Assembly: GCF_032854445.1 (NCBI RefSeq)
Contig: NC_088295.1
Span: forward strand, 22,245,385-22,309,384
Direction: 5' to 3'
Length of the DNA: 64,000 bases
Source: Liolophura sinensis
Lineage: Eukaryota > Mollusca > Polyplacophora > Chitonida > Chitonidae
The translations under genes and the position numbers were made by a program. The notes under the pieces are model-generated. The model saw only the letters and a list, made by a program, of their open reading frames with translations, was not told the DNA's origin and searched no databases. This document shows positions 32,227 through 47,200 of this stretch, in pieces; position 1 is the first letter of the stretch; each line of letters begins with the position of its first letter.

Positions 32227-35200
32227 CTGAAGCAGAAATACACAAACTATATATCATCAGAATTCTTACAATTCTTATCACAAGGGTCATATTACTATTG
32301 ATGGTTTGTAGATTGTCATGTCTGGAATACAGACACCATGACACAGAATGATTGTGACACCATGACACAGCCTGAATGTGACACCATGTGACAGCATGAA
32401 TGCGATACACTGACAAGGTCTGAATGTGATACCATGACACATCCTGAACGCAACACCATTACGCAGCCTGAATGTGATACATTGACAAGGTCTGAATGTG
32501 ACACCATAATATAGCCTGAATGTGATCCATTGACAAGGTCTGAATGTGATACTATGACATAGCCTGAATGTGACATCATGATACAGTCTGAATGCAACAC
32601 CATGACATAGCCTGAATGTGATACATTGAGAAGGTCTGAATGTGACATCATGGTACAGTCTGAATGTGATACATTGACAAGGTCTGAATGTGACACCATG
32701 ATACAGTCTGGATGTGATACATTGACAAGGTCTGAATGTGACACCATGATATAGCCTGGTTGTTATACCATGACACAGCCTGAATGTCATATCTTGACAA
32801 GGTCTGAATGTGATACCATGATACAGCATGAATGTGATGCCATGATACAGTCTGAATGTGATACCATGATACAGTCTGATGTGACACCATGTTGCAGTCT
32901 GAATGTGACACCATGATAGAGTATGAATGTGGTACCATGATACAGTATGAATGTGTCATGGACCCTGAAAGGTAAACCACGATACTGGCAAAATGTAACA
33001 CTTTCATGCACCATGAATATGACACCATAATACAGCCTAAATGATAAACAGTGATATTATTTGAAAACTAAATGAGAGTATATAAATGTATATATACTTC
33101 CTCACAAAGCCACTGAAATCAAAGATGTACTGGCTTTCCTCACACTCTACTCAGTTCAACCATCCATTTTGACTGGTGTCATACAAATGAAATACTATTT
33201 GCATGAATCAAAATCAAATAGGAAATAAATAAATGATTGAAGTACATGTAATAATAAAATATATTATATCTAAATATGTTCAAGGTTTAGATCACACTGT
33301 ATCAGGACTCACCTGTCTGATCTTCATCAGAACATCCTCCCACCTGGCAGGTAACTGATCCAGGTGAATATCTAGACCCTGCCCAACAGATAGGCATCCA
33401 TCCCCACCCTCCAGTCCATACGAGTCTGAGCTAGAGGACGAGTGGCTGTAGTTGGACGGGGCAGAGAAGGTGCTATGACTTGACAAGGACGGCAAACCAG
33501 CAAATTTTACCTTTTTGAAGGCCTGAGAAGCACACAAGCTTAAAATAAGAAAACCTACCTAAATGCTGGATTGGTTTTGCATTTAATTTCATCTCTTTAA
33601 AAAAAAAGGCGTCCCTTTAATAAGACTCTTTCAAGAAATCTTTAAACAATTTCATTTATACAAACAACATTTGTAGGATCTAAGACCAAAACATAACTTC
33701 ACACAAAGTTATAATAACGACAATAAAATGGAGCTTAAAAGTCACAGGAATCCTAAAAGTACATGTAGCTGTATATATGACAAGCAACTTTTCTTAGCCC
33801 ATCACTGTTAGCTCTTCCATAGACTAGTATTGTCACTTTAATTTTAATGGCATCTTATTATAGTAAAACTGACAATCAAATCTAGATGTAGTACATCTGC
33901 ATCTCCATATACAAACACGTGTATTTTATGTACACAGGTTAGTGTAGTTCTACTTACTGCTTTAGGTTTGATGATTCCAGCCCACTGCTTGAACCTCTTC
34001 AGCATGAACTCAATCATCTCATAGTCGTGAATATCCAGGGTAAGTTTGTAGAACATCTGAGAGTGGGTGAGTTTGTAAGTGTCACGTAGGACGGCGAGTA
34101 CCAGTGAGAAGATGAGGCCAAAAACACACCAGCCAAATGAGAACAGGTACAGGTGTGTCCAGACTGGCTGCTCATGTAACAGTGGCGTGTAATCCATGCT
34201 GCCTCGGATCATGCCAACCATGCTCACCAGGCAAGCCGCAAAGGAGTGGTAACCAAACACTGATCTTCCAAACAGCTAGAAAACCACAGTGGGCACACAA
34301 GTGTGACAATGTATAAATAAATATTATAGGTAAATAATCAATTCGAGGATTAAACCTCTCTTGAAGCAAGCTGCACTAAGCTTTGATGCTAAGACCACTC
34401 CCACATCATCCATGTCACTTTCAATGCATGCATACTCAATAGTATGGTTTATCATTGTTGGTATCACTAATATTGAACAGCCAAGGTGTGACCAAGATTC
34501 AACCTGCCATTGGTTGAATCAACTAATGCCTTTTGCAGAAGTCCAATTAACCCATAATGAATGTGTCACAGGTTCAAATCCTGCACCTGCTGGTTTTCTG
34601 AACCCTTTAGTCTAGAGGTTTATCAGCTTTTTGGAACAGTTCGAGAGTTAACCTTGAGCTCATTTGCCACCACTTATAAACCTGATATCATACATGCAAG
34701 TGAGATACTCTCGAGTCAGCATGTCATGACTGAGTGGTTCAGAGCTGCTTGTTTTTCAACCTCTACGACACACAAGATTGGACAGGGAAATTTTAGATTA
34801 TCCAGCTTTGGTGATAATAAGTAGTCAACATGACATGTGTAGCCATTTGCTGAGTCTAACAGTCGTAGAAGACCACCAATTCTTCCACCAATATGGTGTG
34901 CATGTCTGTCCGTCAAATGTTGAAATGCTCGACGTGTACAAATGATAACTTCTTCATTATGGCGTTAAGCAACAATCAAATAAATACATACTCTTGAGCA
35001 CAAAGTAAAATAAAAATGTGCATTATATGAATGTAGTAATTAAAGACATGTATGAGTTTCTGATTTTGTCAGCTGATTTGAAATCCATTTACCAGGTATC
35101 CCACATGAGCATAAGTGCACAGAAGCAGTACAAACAGAACAAGGGCGCCCAGGAGTTTCCAACAGGCAGCACTCAACGTCTTCTCAAACACAGACATACT

Positions 35201-38200
35201 TTTGGAGAACCTGAGTTGTTTCACAATCTTAAAGAGAAAAAGAAACAGATTTCATACAATACAATTCATAATCCATTCAGGAAATATTCAAATTTTTCTT
35301 TAACTTCAATCAAAAGTAATATCCATACAATTCTATCTTGTTGTACTCTGGAAGATCTGCCTGTAAGATGCAGATGGTTGTGAGTCTCCCATGGACTCTG
35401 CCCGGTTTCCTCCCACCATAGAGCCAGCAGCTGTCATATAAGTGAAATATTCTTCACAATTACACCAATGAAATAAATAAATAAATTGCAATTCTCTCCC
35501 ATTCGTTATTTCATATTTTTTTTTCAATGTTCCACAGCGTTCATCAACCTGATGGATATTAAGTTATGCAATTTAATTTTTTTTTCTGATGACGACTCAG
35601 TTGTTTTTCTCAGGCTGGATGATGCAATGTTCCTGATGATTACTTGGAAGGTACAAGATTTTATAAAACAATTCTGCATGAGAGTTTGCTAAACTTCTGT
35701 CTGGCTAATTTCAATTTTCTTTCAGCTGGAAAGCCTGATCTTTTTCGTAAAAAATCAGCTGAGGTTTTCAAAAGAATTGTATAGCCTGCAAGTTTACCAC
35801 TGCCATATCAGACCATGTTATGCTGAAATCTTAATTCTTAGCAGTTGTCACAGCTCTGATAATAGGGACAAGTCATACGTTCATTTCCCAGCTTATCACG
35901 ATGACATCACAATAAAAACAGAATGCAGTTACAGTAGAAACTAATACATTGTAGACATTCGTCTACTATCACTTTTGGACATTACAATGGCTTGATGTCC
36001 TGCTTCACACTAGCGCCACCTTGTGGATTAAAAAAATGTCACCCAGTTGACCTTACTTTAAGTAAAATGAGAAATCCTAGCCAAGCATTGATCTGTCTAC
36101 TCCACCAGTGTAAGTAGGCTGTTCTCCTGAAGCTGGTAAAGCGGCTGGTATTGTTGAAATGCTGACTGAGTGTACTAGCAGTCGTGGCCACACAGGTGAC
36201 GTACAGACCCCCGGAGACCAGTATCAGTGCTGTGGTGAGCATCTCCATTACGTAGCCCAACCTGGTGAAGGTCTGGCAGCCGTGAGTCTTCACAGTGAGG
36301 CAACACTGTACCACAAAGTACACAGACACAACCAGCAGAATGATCTAAAACAAAGCATAGTACTGATGTAAATATTTCATCTACTTTAGCCTTTATAACA
36401 GTCACAATCTAGTATGTTGTTATTTATTCTCTTGTTGTTTAGCTCCAAAATCCCAAATTTTTCCACTTAAAATTAAATAAAGCCAAAACCTAGAGTGGTA
36501 GAGTTAAATCACCACTAACAACTAACAAACTGTCCCAGGTAAGCGGTCTTTTCACATCTTAATACATGCTCACTTTTATATGCAGTACATATAAAATAGG
36601 ATTTTTGTTTCAGTTGGTAGTTTTTATAACATCAACAAACTAAAAATATGAAAATATAAGAATTTCATGTAACCTTTCCTGGAACCTCTATTTGCATGGA
36701 TCTTGACCTCAAGCCCCCAATGACTCACCTGGCAGACCAGTTGTGGGTCTACAGCCCCTTCCCCTACCCTCAACAGCTGGTTAATCTCCATCTCCACAGA
36801 CGTGATGGCTTTACCTGCAAACAATAACATATGTTTACACTACTGTCAGCTGTCTATCTCTCACTGAAGAGATAAAACTTAATACATATATGACTCATTT
36901 GAGATTCTCATTAGTTCACGCAAGTTTGGACGAAACAGGACTGGGGCTCTCACAAACCAGCGCTACTAAAAGACGTAATTTCACAGTAGTTGCCATACTG
37001 AATACACCTCACAGTCGGGTCTGTCGGCTCAACGGCATCAGCAGCTATTTCTTTATTTTATGAGAGCTCCCACCTTATCTCTTCTAAGCCAGCAAGAACA
37101 ATCCAGACTCCTGATTTGGCTTGTTTATGCCATACTCAATGAGGTAATCACTATAGAGAGGCCAATGAAAATAACAGCCGGTGTCTGACAGGTAGCAATG
37201 TGAAACGCAATGGTAAAGGGTTATTACAGGGTGTCAGGACACTAATAAAACTACTTGTTAAACCCAGGCCCTCTTTTAACAAGTGTATGTATATAAATCA
37301 TGACAAAAAGTACAGCCTAGAAATCCAAACTCTGTGGTGTTAAGCGCAATTCAAAAATCAAAACATCTATTTTCAACATATGTGGCATTTCAACCAACAC
37401 AGTCTACAAAATCCATATATGTGGCATTTCAACCAACACAGTCTACAAATTCAACATATGTGGCATTTCAACCAACACAGTCTACAAAATCAATATATGT
37501 GGCATTTCAACCAACACAGTCTACAATATTAAGTCTTAAATTACTTCATGCTGAACGTATGGGATATCACCTGTGAGAGGAAACTCCACTGTGAGTAAGA
37601 CAACACTGGTGAGGTCCTGGGAGGGATTCCACATTGTCCACTCCACCATAATGGCCCGGGTTCTGAAACAGGAAACATCTGGTGTTCAGTATCACCTTTT
37701 ATCCCGCCAGCAACTGTGTAACACATAAAACATCACTCAATTAAACCTTTACTTATACAGTCAAATAAAAAAGATTAGTCATGGAAACATGAAGTCAAAA
37801 CTGCCACAATTTGCACACTTTGTATCTGACTGTCTCTTGGCAGACAAGACCACACATGTCACAATTAGAACATCTTGATCTTGGCTGTAACGGTCAGGTC
37901 ACTGTATACACAGATGTAAGTGCCTTAAACACAGGCCTCATCACTAGGGCCTCACCTGGGGGTAAGCCAGCCTGTATCCTGGAGGTAGGTGAGGATGTCT
38001 TGTGTCTCAGTCTCAGTGCTGCCCAATATCTGGGAGTACCCTCCCCCACTGTACCAGCTGATCACACCACTTACACCACCCCTAAAACATGCAGTAATGG
38101 TCTGAATACGATGTGCACCCCAATATGCATGAACTCAGGCTCACTTACATGAACAACGTTTTGTCCACAATCAGTGAAACCCTTTGTCTGTATTGGAATG

Positions 38201-41200
38201 GTACCAGTAACAATTTGAGTGCCCACACCCAATACAGATAATCAGAATGACAAAATTTCTTGAAATTTATTTTCAACCTTTGTTATAGAAAGTAAAATAC
38301 GTTGTTTTCCGTTTAATAGTTTAGTTTATTTATATATATATTAGCAATTTCAAGAATCATGCAACGAAAATCTAGGACAAGGTAGATGTTCGCGGCATGG
38401 TTGACAACTCACTCTTGTAAATCCTCAGCTGTCCTGTGTGTCCAAGCTGTATGTGAAGAGAAATCTTCTAGGCCTGTTGTATTTGTAGGGTTCCATGGAA
38501 ATGTGGTACTGGTATCCTGTGGGTCTGTAACATTGACACTGTCCCATCCACCTGGAGGAATGTCCTCCGCCACCCTTCTCCATAGGACTGGGTATCCTCT
38601 CCAGACTCTGTGGCTTCATCACACTGACCCCACCCACTGCTGTCAAGGATAGACCCTGGCCAATGCCCTGCGGCTGGGCATGTAGCTGAAATACACAACC
38701 AATACAAAGACATACAAAAATGTACATATACTTAGCTGTAACAGTGCCATTTCACTTTTCGAACTGAGGACAATGATTATGCCTGGAAATTCGAGTGAAA
38801 CTGGACACATGGATGGACTGGGAAGATGTTATACATATAGCTCTTCCACTAAACACTGAGAAGTTAAGAGATAACAATTAAAAGCTTATCCCTTATACTT
38901 ACTTACACTATTATTTAGTACAGACATCTAAATCTTCATTCTAATGGCCAACATTTCAAGCTCTTATGCTAGTGGTGCTTTAAAAGATAGCTTTGGGTAC
39001 AGAAACCATGACTACATGTAGCAATATAAAATGAGACATACTTTGAATACTCCTGGTTTGCATGAGCCTGACAGGACCTAGGATCAGATTAGGGTCAGAC
39101 ACGCCATGTTGATGGATTTTCGAAGCCAGTATTTCAGTGCTCCACTGCCAGAAAGTTGTGATACTGAAAGGCAAAGATAATTTTTTTCTGATTAAACACG
39201 ACTGAAAATAGGCATGCAGTGTTATCTGAACTTTGTGGCCTTAATATCGTTGTGGCGTGTGGATTTAATGTAGCTATATGTACGTTGCGCCTTTAAATCA
39301 TTGTTAGAGACAAATTAAAAATTTGTTATTTGTGAAGGGGAAAACTGCAGGTGTAAAGTGTAGCCTACCTGTCAATAGTGGTGAATCTTTGGCTTCCATT
39401 AAAGTTTGTCTGTGTATATGTCCGTCGTATTTGCCGAGACAGCTGGTGCATGCTGTTATTATAGCTGCCATGGGAGATAACTACGATAATCCACAACAAA
39501 CAGAAGTACGCCAAGCATTGTCGCATCAGAAGGTGCATTCTGCTGATTTTCCGGGCATCTTCTTTTGCTTGTAGCAAAGCATAGCCACCAAGGGGTTTGA
39601 ATTTTACATCCTGCAAATACACCAACATTCTTGTAACTTACAAAATACCTGTACAACCCAAACACTCCATAGAATGCAATAAAACATCATAAATGAATCA
39701 AAAACAATGTAAACAGATTTGCGCTAAATAAATAATATGTATTAATTAATTACAAAATAATGCTTAGATCACTTTTTATACTAGCCGTACTTAAAAAATC
39801 AAACAACCAGTTATGCCATGGAGCACATTTATATCCCATTTCTTGTTCCTGCTTTCTCTTTACCTTCAGCCTCTCGTTTGTTTCGATCATGGGTCGTATT
39901 TCTATGGCATCATCATCTTCTACTTCATCTATCTGCTTAGTCACAGCAGCGACAAACACAGCCAGAAATATCACCTGCAGCAAGAGTCGGAATAGTATAC
40001 TCGGTTACCGGTGGGCATGGATATGTGACCTTCATGGCAACTTATCAGAATATGAAAGACATCAGTGAGACACAACTAGAATCCAGCAAGCCGACAGCCA
40101 CTGAAATTTATCCAGCAAGCCGACAGCCACTGAAATTTACTCCATACCAAAAAGTACTGTGATCCACAAGGATCCAGAAAATATACTACAGAGAAAAATT
40201 CTTTCAACTCATCAGCACTTAACTGCCCTTGTTGTTATAGCATAATGAAAATATACATACAATATGCATTCTTGTTCTTGGATTCTGAAATTGGCAGACA
40301 CGCACATATGTCATTTGATTCTGTTTAAAATTTAAAAAATCAAGTCAACCACTATAATTCCTCTACAATAAAGTTTTACATATATACCTTGAGTGGTTCC
40401 ATGAAGAAAGCAGACAGAAGGAAGGAAATGACAAGGGAGATAATCCATCGCCAGGTTCCTTCTGAGCCTAACTGATTGGCATAGAGCAGGATTAGAAGCA
40501 CTGAGACAGAGGAGATGACAACACACATTCCGTATGCCACATACACACACCAGCGCGGCAACAACATCCTGTTCAGGCGGTATGACAGACGAGATGCTAC
40601 AGACATCTTACGATCCTTTAATGTGCCTGAAATGAGGACGTTCAGGCAAAAAGATTATTACACTACTATACTTGTAGGTTATTGAGTGAATATTGGCTGA
40701 TGTAGACTTGTAGTGGTCGTATGGGGAATACTGGCTTATGCAGACTTGTAGTGGTCGTGGGTGAATACTGGCTAATGTACACCTGTAGTGCTCGTGGGTG
40801 AATACTGGCTGATGTATTCTTGTAGTGCTCGTGGGTGAATACTGGCTGATGTAGAATTGTAGTGATCGTGGGTGAATACTGGCTGATGTAGACTTGTAGT
40901 GCTCGTGGGTGAATACTGGCTGATGTAGACTTGTAGTGATTGTGACGAATACTAGCTGATGTAGCCTTGTAGTGATCATGAGTGAATACTGGCTGATGTA
41001 AACTTGCAGTGGGTGAATACATGCACTGGCTGATGTAGTGATCATTTTAATGAATGGCCCATGAATATGTATAGAGAGAAAAAAGTGTCTTTGGATGCCA
41101 TGACATCACAGTAACATCATATTGCTAATATTGAAGTGCAATAGGCCGATGAACGTTACTATCAAGTTCAATGTTCAAGGAGCAAAGCCTTAAGTATTCA

Positions 41201-44200
41201 TCCATAACTGCATGGTTCAAGTAAATTCTTGTGTATATCATGATTTAGTATCTGTTCATATGGCATACACACTTCATCTCTTAATAGCAGATGCTTAAAA
41301 CCACAAAAATAGGTTCTGTTATTGGTACCACACTGCTGTTGCGTCCTCTGCTAAGATTCAGTCTGAATTATTATAACATCAGAGCTTTCAAGACATACCT
41401 CTGCGAGCCTGTATAGAGCTAACAGTTCTGTCTCTCTCTCTTCCAAACAGGATATTTGCTTCCACTGACATACGGTCAAACGAGTTTTCTCTCTGGCTGT
41501 TGATGGAGCATTTTCTCGGCTCATGTTGAGTTGCCTCCCCTGCTGATCCACCGACAGAACGCCTCCTTTATTTAGACAAAAAACACATCAGAATGAGGTA
41601 AATCAACTCTACTATTTCAAGCAATGGAAAAAAATTCAAACAGGCATATATCTCCAAAATTCTTAGACCAAATTTAAACACGCACTTGACATTTGTTGTT
41701 TTAACAGTAATAACATTGCTTCACATTTATCCTTCATTTTGTGTACGATGATGGTAACACTCTGAAGATATGTGAGACTAACCTGCAGGTGGAGCCAGTC
41801 GTGAGAGAAGCCTCAGCTCTGGGTGTGAACTTCTTGGAAATGAAACTAGTTTCTTCCACTTTACAGCTTCCTTTATGTCCACATTGAGGTTGAGCCTTTC
41901 CTTTCACCTCACCCACTGGTTTCTTTTTCTTTGGTAATTCCTCACTGAAAATCTCAGCCTCAATTTTCTCCCACTGTTCTTTGTCATCCAGTGACCAGTC
42001 CTCTCCATCAGACTGTTTCTGTGAAAACCTGCAACATTCAACATCTGATGCAAACGGACGTTCATCAGACATTAGTTATCTAGCAAATCCTCAAGATGCT
42101 AACTTAGACTACATGTATGATATCTGATAAATTTCACCTTAATTATCAGGTAATAACTAAAGCGTTTATCTGGATATACTGGATTGTTGGGGTGAATCGT
42201 CAGACAAGGTCAGCAAACCTACAGGCTATATCTCATACATCCTATCAATGAACCATATGAAGAAACATCAACAAGTTGGCATAAACGGTCTTCTCAGGAA
42301 ACTGAATACATCAGAACATGGGTTACTGTATTCTCATCACCTAAAGTTCAGCCTTATTAAAATGAAAATTCTGACTGATTCATCCACTTCAGGGGACAAT
42401 AATTTTCTTATCAGAAAATACTGAAATATCAAAAGTATCATTTATAAAGGCCTTCATGTGCTTGTGAAAGTGTGTTTTTACATACCAAAATTTAGGTGAA
42501 ATACAGTACGTACAATAGTTATCAACATCAACACCTGTAAACTCAGCACTGGTAATTAAGATTTTAAGAGCTTCTGCTTTTCATCTTCAAGCAGGTACTG
42601 CATGCCATTGGGACAAAACATATTATACAACTCGTACTACTGAATGACCTCCTTACTTGGCAGTTTTCTGTTTAGCGTCTTTGACCGTATCTTCTGTGTC
42701 AAGATCATCCAAACAGCTTGACCAGCCATCATCGCTGTCTACATCATCCACCTACAAGTTCATCAGAACAATATGGTTGTATTTATTTATGCAACATCAT
42801 ACCTGAGAATATTTTACATTTACCTGACAAACCTCCTGACTTAAAACTGCTATCTTACTAGCCAGAGCTGGATTTGAGGCTGAGATCTTAATAGTCAGCA
42901 GCCAATCAACTGAGCTAAAGCCAACGGTTTAACTGATTTAGCCCCAAAAAAACCCCATAATAATGATGTACACAAAATATCCCCAAAGAACTTTTTATCA
43001 GTGACTACCAGGTACATCACAACGTACAATTTTTCTTATAAAGAATTATGAATATTACACAAAATATAATTTTCACATCTCATTTAAATTAAAAACATTC
43101 TTATATAAGTAGTACAAATAAATTCTAAATTGCAAATATTGTAAAGAAACATTCTCTGGCCAAATCCACTGAACAGCTGAAAAGAACTATACCTTAATGC
43201 CTGAAATTCTAAGTGAAGCTTCCACTACAGCCGCTTTCGAAGCCTCTGCGGGTCGTTTAGTAAACTCTCCGCCACATTTAAACTCTGGCATGACAGGCCA
43301 GTGGTTAATGATGCTGTCATGTGACCACCACGCTTTCCTGCTATCCATACTTGATGTCTGACCCTGCAATAAAAAGTTTAGCGTAAGATATAAAAAACCA
43401 CTTTAGTCAGAATATCAAAACTAACAGGATCATTTCAATAAAGCAATAGCGCTCTATTATCACAATGCTTATGCACTGCCCACAGGTTGTAAAGACAAAG
43501 TCAGGTTGGAACAGTAACTCGAAGTACAGGTTTAGTGGGAGAACTGTGGGCATTGGAAAATCTTTAGTTAGGTAAATGGCCTCTGATGGAAAACACATAC
43601 CACACATATTTAAATATTACTCAATACTAATAATAACGCAATATTACTGTGTTATTAATTCTTGTAAACTACCTTGGGCCTTGAACTGCTTACTCCACTG
43701 TCACTGTCAGCACCCTGGTTATAGAGACTGTCTTGACTGTCTTCACTGGGAAGTTTGGGTAAGGTGTTAGTCCTCCGTAATGGCTTTATGGTAGTCTGCA
43801 GAAAACAAGGCAAGACAGATGATATCCATACCAATTACAGGGAGTCTACATGTTTGTACAACAGAAATCCACCAAAGCCCAAAAACAAGGAAAGTCCTTG
43901 TCATTTAACTTGCATATTTACAGCAGGGTTAATGAAGATCTAACAAAAAGGTTTCTAACCCCCCAAAGAAAACCCAACACACTTAACATGCAAAGGTATG
44001 GTGGTGAGAATATAAAAAAATAATTTTCCGTTATTATCAGCCCTACTTCTTCTGAATCTAATCCAATGTGGTTCCCTTTCCTATACTTTCCCTTGTTTCA
44101 CCTGGTCTACATGCTCTTCCCTCCCCAGAGCAAATTTCTGGTAAACGTACATTATCATATCTGTTCAGGTAGTTTTTAAATTGATTAAGTGAGCACCAGT

Positions 44201-47200
44201 ACCTTTGTGTGTATATGTAATCTATCCATATGTTAACTGTTCTACTAGGACAAACCCTACCCCCTCACTTACCATTGCCAAGGAGTCACAGCTGCTTTCT
44301 CTGTCATAGAACTGTGTTAGCTCATGTCTGAGACTGACCCTCCTCAGGGAGCTGCTCTGATCAGACAGGCCACAGTCAGCGTCCATTTCTACAGTCTGAG
44401 CTGTCTGTGGCTTCTGACTGTACTCAAACATATTCTCCTGGCAACACAACAAAAAATACATTGTAACTAATAGTCATGGATATTTTCAACACAAAAATTT
44501 GAAAATATATACATCAGATATTAGCAAACCATTTTTGGACACTACTGTCTTGGTAATATCAGGTGATTTCTTGCATTAATACCCATTTACAATGAATTAG
44601 ACACATAAACATAAGTTTTTTCTGAATATTATTAGTTTAATACATGCATTGAATATCTTCTTTAAGTCATGTTTGATTGTCTTCTATTGACTCATCAAAC
44701 GAAAAAATGAACATCTTTTCGTTTACAGCTCTATTTGTAAGCAACAAAAACATAAGTGGTTGCAATTTGTCTAGACAACTTCTAGAATTCATATCAAATA
44801 GCATATGTCCTATTTTCCTTCAACTAATGGAATTCAGTGAGTAAGGTAGGTCATGGAACACAACTTAAAACAAGGAAAAGTACTGCAGCCTGAAAGAGAC
44901 GATGAGAAAACCACCTGTCCTACCTTAGAACGCGTTTTCCTGAAGATGTAAGCTATCAGTATGTTGACAGGGAAGACAAGTAGACTGGAGACTGTCCCCA
45001 CCACAATCTCCTCCCAGGACAGGTAATTCCACGTCCCCCTGGCCCCTGGGCTGGGAGCAGTCTTGATTACCCCATACCACATGATGTTGACGGCAAGGTA
45101 GGTGAAAAGCAGAGTGAAGCAGCAGGTGAGCCTCTGGGTGCGAGTGAAGCGGCTCTGGGCTGGGCGGTCAATCAGTGAGACCCACAAATGCTGGTCAGAG
45201 AACCCACGACTCATAGCTGACCAACACAGGTCAGAAAACTTGGACTGTTGGTGAGGATCTGAAAGTGTTTAACAAACATATGTCCAAAGGCTAGAACATG
45301 CAATTATTTCAACTTGTACTGAAATTGAAACATTTATAAAAGAGCCTAAACTAAGACAATGTTATAGATGTTAATAGGCACGGTCACTTGAAACCTTTCA
45401 TACAATTATGAAGCCTGGAAATAAACAAAAATAAAATAATTCACTCAGAGAAAACCTTTAGCTCGCCTGATTCAGCAGTTTGTAAAGTGAGGTGATACGT
45501 CCAAATACTGACCTCTAAACCAAAACAAAGTAGAATGACACTGTCATACACAGATAATACTCTTTAATTACACAGTCCTAAGATCTTGCCAAAATTATTA
45601 TACTGTCATAAAATGACTATCGTATGCATAAGGATTGCATAGCTGTGACTTCATATGTAACAGAGTTGTAAATCGTTGCAAAGGTAAAAGATCTATGTCA
45701 TTGTGGGCAGTGGCCTGGACATGCAAATCAAAAGGAAAATAGCTGATTTATCAATACCACTACATCTACATGGCAAAATACTGAACTACAAACGGGTGAC
45801 GTCACAGTGGAATAGATGCCTTCTCGGGTGATAGAAATATCTCGCCCATGATTGGTTAACCTTGGGAGCATGGCAGCCCGTTTGATTTTCCCTATGTGAG
45901 TATTTTTGCTTGCTATATCTTGGTTATCCTATGTCACAAAAATAAAAAGTGACATTTTAAAAACTTTAACTGTGCCGCTTTATAACTTATATTAACCTTC
46001 CATCAAAGTATGTACATTTACATACCATACTTTAGACTAGGGAGCTTAAAAAAGCTAACCTTCAACCCATGTATGAGAGCTCAATGTACAGCAGTTGACA
46101 AAAAAGCTTAGCCTTCCATCCAACTATGTACTTTTACACACCATACTTTAGACTATAGGCAGCTAAAAAAATGCTTAAAGGGTTAGTGTCCAGGCTGGTT
46201 ATTATTCATAATTAGCTACCCTTGTATATATTTTTACATTGTTGTAAAAAAAGGCACAGTACTCTGAGTAATATGGCTAGACAATGAGGCTGAGTATATG
46301 CATTTTTTCCACCAACACTCCACAGTCTCTGCCGAATGGCATCGAACAAGTCCAACCTTTACGAGATGTCAGAGCTTCGCCATTTACATGTAGTTCAGTG
46401 TTAAAAAGTCACACAAGTGACAACATGCGTATAAAATTTCTCCACGAAACGGTTTACTATTCTGCATATGGTTGTAAAAATAGGTTGTCAAAGAACCCTG
46501 AAGTTACTTTTTTCAAGTTTCCAGACAATTTGGCCCTCAGGAAAGCATGGATTCACGGCACAAGACGGAAAGGTTTTATACCCACCAAACAGAGCCCAAT
46601 CTTTGCCAGGCTGGCAGGAATTTAGATAAGAAATCCCAGCGGACAGCTAAATTTTAACAGCAGTGAGGAAAAATTAGACACAGATTTTTCTGGACGAGCA
46701 CGAACGAACATCGTGTTGTGTCGTCTGCTTGTTGACAAACAGAAAGTAGTCCGTACGTGTGACGTCACAGTTACAAATGTCCAATATATTAAAAAAATAT
46801 TGGACAGTTGTGTTTACTACATGATATAGTAGGCACTGGACACTTAGGTGTATAATGAGTAAGCTCGTCCCTTTCCTGGGTGCCCAGGACTCGTCCATAC
46901 AGGACCATACAATCCAATAACCTATAATTATTGTGAAGCAGAAAGAAAGAAAAAAGCAAATATTAAATCTGGTATACAAACAAAATGCAGACCTACAGGG
47001 GTCCAAATTTATACGGCNNNNNNNNNNNNNNNNNNNNNNNNNNNNNNNNNNNNNNNNNNNNNNNNNNNNNNNNNNNNNNNNNNNNNNNNNNNNNNNNNNN
47101 NNNNNNNNNNNNNNNNNNNNNNNNNNNNNNNNNNNNNNNNNNNNNNNNNNNNNNNNNNNNNNNNNNNNNNNNNNNNNNNNNNNNNNNNNNNNNNNNNNNN

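Noticed and set aside
32222-33028. Several long minus-strand frames, up to 180 codons
   Set aside because: Products of the 24-bp minisatellite inside an intron bounded by good splice sites of PKD1.
40608-41045. Long minus-strand frames of 118-145 codons
   Set aside because: They are translations of the 37-bp minisatellite between PKD1 exons 22 and 23.
46778-46806. 10-bp perfect inverted repeat around an A/T loop
   Set aside because: Inside the transposon and AT-rich; could be chance, with no sign of a separate RNA gene or terminator.
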